Assembly (NCBI GenBank): GCA_963709485.1
Contig: CAVPWE010000007.1
Location: 496,001 to 560,000 of the forward strand
Length of the DNA stretch: 64,000 nt
From: JAXDBM01 sp963709485
GTDB taxonomy: Bacteria; Desulfobacterota; Syntrophia; Syntrophales; Fen-1087
Direction: 5' to 3'
The position numbers were made by a program, and so were the translations under genes. The stretch's first letter is position 1, and every line of letters begins with the position of its first letter. Of the stretch, positions 60,279 to 64,000 are shown one piece after another. Under the pieces are notes generated by a model. The model was not told the DNA's origin, did no database searches, and saw only the letters and a list, made by a program, of their open reading frames with translations.

Positions 60279-61109
60279 ATGCCGAAAAAACGGACCATCT
60301 TCTTCATCTCCGACGGGACGGCCATCTCCGCGGAGACTCTGGGGCAGAGCCTCCTGACCCAGTTCAACCAGATTCAGTTCAATCAGGTGACCGTGCCCTT
60401 CGTTGACACGCTCGAAAAGGCGCGGTTCGCCGTCATGCAGATCAACAACGCGGAGCAGCAGAGCGGGATGAGGCCCATCGTGTTCAGCACGCTGATCAGC
60501 GACGATATCCGGCAGATGATTTCAACCGGCAAAGGCGTGGTCTTCGATTTTTTCGAAACCTATATGGGACGACTGGAGGAGGAGCTCCGCACAGAGTCAT
60601 CGCACACCGTCGGCCGCTATCACGGCGTGGTGAACGATACGGTCTATAATTTCCGCATGGATGCCGTGAACTACGCCCTGTACAACGATGACGGCGTCAC
60701 GACCAAGGAGTACGATCAGGCGGACATCATCCTGGTCGGCGTGTCGAGGGCGGGCAAGACGCCCACGTGCATCTACCTCGGCCTCCAGTTCGGCATCTAT
60801 GCCGCGAATTACCCCCTGACAGAAGAAGACCTGGTGAACCGGGGGGGGAACATGCCGCACGTGCTGATGCCGTTCCGAAGAAAACTGTTCGGGCTCACCA
60901 TCGACGCGGAGAGACTCTACACGATTCGCGCCCGGAGAAGGCCGGACAGCCGCTACTCCTCCCTGGAGCAGTGCCAGATGGAAGTGTCCCTGGCGGAATC
61001 CCTTTTTCAATATGGAGAAATTCCCTTTATCAACATCACCATGATGTCCGTTGAGGAAATTGCCGCGACGGTCCTGCATGAATGCAACCTTCGGCGCCGG
61101 GTCGTGTGA
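60279..61109 (+). CDS. Pyruvate,phosphate dikinase/PEP synthase regulatory protein (kinase-pyrophosphorylase)
   Basis: A 276-residue enzyme of the DUF299 family. The P-loop-like GVSRAGKTPT (about 152-161) and FFISDGTAISAETLG at the start are diagnostic. It turns PPDK or PEP synthase off by ADP-dependent phosphorylation and back on by phosphate-dependent dephosphorylation. Target gene is not in the window. The ribosome site before the ATG at 60279 is weak. Confidence 0.92.
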   Translation: MPKKRTIFFISDGTAISAETLGQSLLTQFNQIQFNQVTVPFVDTLEKARFAVMQINNAEQQSGMRPIVFSTLISDDIRQMISTGKGVVFDFFETYMGRLEEELRTESSHTVGRYHGVVNDTVYNFRMDAVNYALYNDDGVTTKEYDQADIILVGVSRAGKTPTCIYLGLQFGIYAANYPLTEEDLVNRGGNMPHVLMPFRRKLFGLTIDAERLYTIRARRRPDSRYSSLEQCQMEVSLAESLFQYGEIPFINITMMSVEEIAATVLHECNLRRRVV

Positions 61110-61130
61110 TCGATGGGGGAGGATCGAGGA

Positions 61131-61481
61131 ATGGATCGACGAGAGGAACACCGTCCCTGGGGGTTCTATGAGGTTTTGTCCGACCGTCCGGATCACAAGG
61201 TCAAAAGGGTGACCGTCTATCCGCATCAGCGCCTGAGCCTGCAGAAGCACCGCCACCGCGCCGAGCACTGGTTTGTCGTGGCGGGCCGGGCGGTGGCGAC
61301 CCTGGACGGTGCGGATCGAATTCTCGGCCCCGGCGGATCGGTCGATATCGAAGCCGGGTTCACGCACCGGATCATGAATGCGGGGTCCGACGATCTGGTT
61401 TTTGTGGAGGTGCAGACCGGCAACAGCTTCGAAGAAGACGATATCGAACGCCTGGAGGATGACTATGGGCGGATCAAATGA
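61131..61481 (+). CDS. Mannose-6-phosphate-isomerase-like cupin
   Basis: A 116-residue cupin of the type II phosphomannose isomerase C-terminal kind. The ATG at 61131 follows GGGGGAGG by 8 bases. Start RPWGFYEVL, metal-binding HRHRAEHWFVVAG, and FTHRIMNAG are typical. It lies 21 bases after the regulator gene. Its end overlaps the convergent b561-like gene by 8 bases. It may act in GDP-mannose or sugar-phosphate metabolism. Confidence 0.85.
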   Translation: MDRREEHRPWGFYEVLSDRPDHKVKRVTVYPHQRLSLQKHRHRAEHWFVVAGRAVATLDGADRILGPGGSVDIEAGFTHRIMNAGSDDLVFVEVQTGNSFEEDDIERLEDDYGRIK

Positions 61482-61872
61482 CGCCTGCCGTCCGCAGTCC
61501 CGACAGAAGCGTCAGGAATGCCATGGCCAGCGTCACCCGGCCGAACCACCGGTGCGTCATCCTCAATTGCGGAAGTCTTGCTTTGATCCGGAACTGCATC
61601 TGCCCAATGACCGGTGTCGCGACGACAAGCGCAAGCGTTGAAATCCCCAGCCATGCGTGGGGGAGCTTCAGATGCCCCTCTCCGGACTGCGCAACCATCA
61701 GAACGGCCGCTGCCAGGCCGGCGAGGAAACAAAGCGCCCCGGTGTTTCCGGCGATCCTGTGATATTTCAGCCACCAGCGCTTTTGCCGGTGGAATCTTAC
61801 GATCACGAAGCCGGCGGCGAGGAGCAGGAAACCTGCCGTCACGCCGCCGGCATGCGCATAGAAAGCAGTCAT
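61474..61872 (-). CDS. Four-helix membrane protein, DUF4079/cytochrome-b561-like
   Basis: A 132-residue protein with four membrane helices (about 5-25, 40-62, 70-90, 105-127). Conserved His residues sit at helix ends: YHRIAGNTGA, LPHAWLG and THRWFGRVT. This is like b561-type heme proteins of DUF4079. It may pass electrons across the membrane to the exported desulfoferrodoxin-like protein encoded just upstream. Heme binding is inference. Confidence 0.65.
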   Translation of the reverse strand: MTAFYAHAGGVTAGFLLLAAGFVIVRFHRQKRWWLKYHRIAGNTGALCFLAGLAAAVLMVAQSGEGHLKLPHAWLGISTLALVVATPVIGQMQFRIKARLPQLRMTHRWFGRVTLAMAFLTLLSGLRTAGVI

Positions 61873-61883
61873 TGCGGCAGCTT

Positions 61884-62270
61884 TTATTTGGCGACAGGCG
61901 CCGGACCGACCGTCAGCTTTTCGGATTTTGATCCGAATTTGCTGCAGGACGCCTTCACTTCCAGCACATCCTCGGCGGCCGCCTCGACCTTGTAGGAATG
62001 GGTGAACGTTTCCGCAGGCTGGCTGGTGTATTCCTGTGAGATCAGCGCCTTGCCATTCTTGGTGACCTCGACTTTCTGGATGTAATGATCCGCTTTAAAA
62101 TTCGTGTGGGTGATCGTCGCCTGCAGGGTCTTTGCAGCGGCATCATAGCCCAGTTTGACCTCCTTCGGCCCGTGCGCGCCCGCCATTGCCGGGTAAAAAG
62201 CGACCAGGGCCAAAGCGGCCAGAATCATGCACGCCCCTGAAAAAAAGTGGTTTCCTCTTTGTCTCTTCAT
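61884..62270 (-). CDS. Exported desulfoferrodoxin/superoxide-reductase-like protein
   Basis: A 128-residue protein with a signal peptide (about 1-32, cleavage after GAH or AGA). The mature part has the Ig-like superoxide-reductase fold: H55 and H62 (HTNFKADHYI), NGK loop, and C109 (ASCSKFGSKS). True superoxide reductases use four His and one Cys; here the His after Cys is replaced (KFG for NxHG). Function is therefore uncertain. Twelve bases upstream of the b561-like gene, same strand. Confidence 0.7.
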   Translation of the reverse strand: MKRQRGNHFFSGACMILAALALVAFYPAMAGAHGPKEVKLGYDAAAKTLQATITHTNFKADHYIQKVEVTKNGKALISQEYTSQPAETFTHSYKVEAAAEDVLEVKASCSKFGSKSEKLTVGPAPVAK

Positions 62271-62303
62271 AAAGTTCCGTTGCTCCTTTCCCTATTTTTT
62301 GGT

Positions 62304-63143
62304 TTACAGCACAATCTGCATATCCTGGGGGACGGCAAAACATTCCAGCAAACCTCCCTTTTCCCGGATCGTCTTGCGACAGTCCCGAACGAAGGCATCC
62401 ACCGCCTCATCACTCCTTTCCTGGTTGTGATGATAGAGCCCGAACCTGCCGACGCCGGCCGCAAGCGCCAGCCGCAGGGCGTCCCGGTATGTGGAATGTC
62501 CCCAGGCCTTTCTCTTCCTGTATTCCTCTGCATCAAATTCGGCATCGTGGATCAGCAGGTCCGCTTTCTCGGAAAAGCGGCGGTAATCGTCAAAGCGAAG
62601 GCCGCCGTGATGCCGGTGCGTCAACTCGTTGTCGGTCAGGAAGACGAAAGACTTGCCGTCCTCCTGGAATTTGTATCCCACGCCCTGGTTGGGATGGCTC
62701 AGCGGGATCGAGGTGACGGTCATGGAATTGATGGTGACCGTGTCCCCGCAGGTTTCATGATAAGCGATACCCGCCTTGATGTCTTCAAAATTGACGGGGA
62801 AGTTGGGAGCGGCCATGATCAGGGAAATGATGTGCTTGACCGAGACCTGGGTAAATGGGCATCCGAACATCGTGATCCGCGTTCTTTTTGAATAGATGGG
62901 CTTGAAGAAGGGAAAGCCCATGATGTGGTCCCAGTGGGCATGGGTGAAAAACATCGTGTAGGACCACTTTTTTTCTTCGACCAGCCTGTCGCCCAGCCGC
63001 CGGATCCCGGAGCCGGCATCCACGATGATGATGTCGTTGTTCCTGCTTCGGATTTCAATGCAAGGGGTGTCTCCTCCGTACTTCAAATACTGCTTTCCGG
63101 ATACCGGTATGGAACCGCGCGCGCCCCAGCATCGAATGATCAT
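62304..63143 (-). CDS. MBL-fold metallohydrolase
   Basis: A 279-residue metallo-beta-lactamase-fold enzyme. The ATG at 63143 follows GGGGGGA. It begins MIIRCWGARGSIPVSG, with the metal motif FTHAHWDHIMG (H-x-H-x-D-H), LSHPNQGVGY and IHDAEFDAEEY. The GARGS start is typical of phosphodiesterase-like members that may act on RNA or cyclic nucleotides. Substrate unknown. Confidence 0.88.
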   Translation of the reverse strand: MIIRCWGARGSIPVSGKQYLKYGGDTPCIEIRSRNNDIIIVDAGSGIRRLGDRLVEEKKWSYTMFFTHAHWDHIMGFPFFKPIYSKRTRITMFGCPFTQVSVKHIISLIMAAPNFPVNFEDIKAGIAYHETCGDTVTINSMTVTSIPLSHPNQGVGYKFQEDGKSFVFLTDNELTHRHHGGLRFDDYRRFSEKADLLIHDAEFDAEEYRKRKAWGHSTYRDALRLALAAGVGRFGLYHHNQERSDEAVDAFVRDCRKTIREKGGLLECFAVPQDMQIVL

Positions 63144-63252
63144 TATTCCCCCCGTCGGAATTGCGGCCCGAATATACCCGTCTTCCGCTTCACGTTCAAG
63201 AACATTTATCCCGCCCGCAGGCCCGCTCCACAGGGGGGCGTCCGGCAAAGAC

Positions 63253-63900
63253 CTAACGGCCGGCAACCACAATCACGTTAAAAACAGAGGACCAGGTCAA
63301 CGGGGCAGAGACGGCGCCGCGACCGAGCTGTGCCGCAATGCGTTGCGCTTGGCTCTTGTAGCCCGGGGCATAATAAACCGTATGGACGCGATAGTTCGTG
63401 CGGGAGGCCAGACCCGTGTCCTCGACCCGGTAGCCGAGCATTTTCAATTTTTTGGCCATTGCCTGGGCGGATGATATTTTGCCGTTCCCGCCCAGAACCT
63501 TCAGCCGGAGGGCCTTGGGTCCGGTTCCCTTTTCGACGACCGCCGTCCGCGCCGCAGCCTTTTCCTCAACGGAGGCCGTTTTGTCTCTCAGCGCGCCCAC
63601 CTGTTCCTTCAGGGCCGCATCCGTGCTTTCCGCTTTCGGAATCGCTTTCTGCATCACGATCGGGGCCTGTTGACTCTCGGCTTTCAGCACCTCGATTTCC
63701 CTGCTCAGGCCGGAGAGCTGTTTGTTCAACTTGTCGATCTGTCCATCCTTCTCCTGAACGGAAAGCTTGTAAGCCTCGTTGTCGTCTTTGAGTTTCTGGA
63801 TATCCCGATCCAGGCTTCCGTTCCAGTTACGCATTGCCGCACAGCCGGAAAGAGTCACGCATAAAATCACAACAAGAGCCATTGATAGTCTTTGCTTCAT
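63253..63900 (-). CDS. Lipoprotein with coiled coil and LytR C-terminal domain
   Basis: A 215-residue lipoprotein. The lipobox is LSGC (C20). Residues about 30-115 form a coiled coil (DIQKLKDDNEAYKLSVQEKD region). The C-terminal about 85 residues (ALRLKVLGGNGKISSAQAMA, then GYRVEDTGLASRTNY and FNVIVVAG) match the LytR_C domain, thought to bind cell-wall material. A good GGAGGTGAC site precedes the ATG at 63900. Likely anchored in the outer membrane and facing the periplasm. Confidence 0.8.
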   Translation of the reverse strand: MKQRLSMALVVILCVTLSGCAAMRNWNGSLDRDIQKLKDDNEAYKLSVQEKDGQIDKLNKQLSGLSREIEVLKAESQQAPIVMQKAIPKAESTDAALKEQVGALRDKTASVEEKAAARTAVVEKGTGPKALRLKVLGGNGKISSAQAMAKKLKMLGYRVEDTGLASRTNYRVHTVYYAPGYKSQAQRIAAQLGRGAVSAPLTWSSVFNVIVVAGR

Positions 63901-64000
63901 GCTGTCACCTCCTATTGATCGCGCAGCGATTTTTTAATATTGTGGGAAATTATAGCACGCCACTCCCGAAATGGCAATTGTTCGTATGCTCCGTCAACGG

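Overview
This window looks like chromosomal DNA of an anaerobic deltaproteobacterium (Desulfobacterota), probably close to the syntrophic fatty-acid degraders. That placement is inference from gene content: an ADP-forming acyl-CoA synthetase, an acyl-CoA dehydrogenase, a thiolase, a phasin-like protein, rubrerythrin, rubredoxin, an FprA flavoprotein, PEP-CTERM proteins and a probable selenocysteine codon. No rRNA, tRNA, CRISPR array or intact insertion sequence was seen.

Layout. 1-7570 is GC-rich core DNA: a lipid-modification pair (a DUF1365 protein that appears fused to a cyclopropane-fatty-acid synthase, plus an FAD oxidoreductase), then a four-gene ABC export operon (permease, ATPase, adaptor, outer-membrane factor) behind a near-consensus sigma-70 promoter, then a peroxiredoxin. 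7742-19010 is more AT-rich and accessory: outer-membrane protein, DUF4239 protein, an operon of acyl-CoA dehydrogenase, two SCP2 proteins and a tandem C_GCAxxG_C_C protein, and a leftward run of small cytoplasmic proteins with dodecin, an acetoacetate-decarboxylase homologue, a lipocalin and an SMP-30-like protein. 19256-31310 is core again: DUF554, D-aminoacylase, a complete anti-sigma partner-switching set (STAS, kinase, GNAT, SpoIIE phosphatase), acyl-CoA synthetase, ankyrin protein and 5'-nucleotidase. 31400-46500 is an island: Pro/Ala-rich FecR-like secreted protein, subtilisin-like protease, CHC2/TOPRIM primase, HU protein, a DsbA/FrnE-like protein with an in-frame UGA in its redox motif, three PEP-CTERM proteins with a sigma-54 promoter and three spaced upstream sites, a truncated tyrosine recombinase and a decayed acyl-CoA dehydrogenase. 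46520-63900 is mostly core: MarR regulator with a repeated operator, QueG-like protein, C1 protease, SDR, FAD dehydrogenase, phasin, transglycosylase, aminotransferase, B12/radical-SAM protein, the rubrerythrin-rubredoxin-FprA oxygen-defence cluster, thiolase, PEP-synthase/PPDK regulator, cupin, b561-like protein, desulfoferrodoxin-like protein, MBL hydrolase and a LytR_C lipoprotein.

The most unusual signal is non-coding. Upstream of unrelated accessory genes there are repeated 5' leaders of two types. Type L1 (near 8900, 10240, 18790 on the minus strand, 31630, and a truncated copy at 37940) has a GGCATC/GATGCC closing stem around two small hairpins, followed at once by an intrinsic-terminator hairpin. 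Type L2 (near 16000 and 17350 on the minus strand, 34880) has a CGG-AAGGTG-CCG hairpin followed by a long hairpin, a clear terminator in one copy. Most sit in a larger module: a repeat head, a CTTCCTG box, a TTGAC box, then the leader. I know no described riboswitch that matches them; they are candidate attenuating RNAs or a mobile regulatory cassette.
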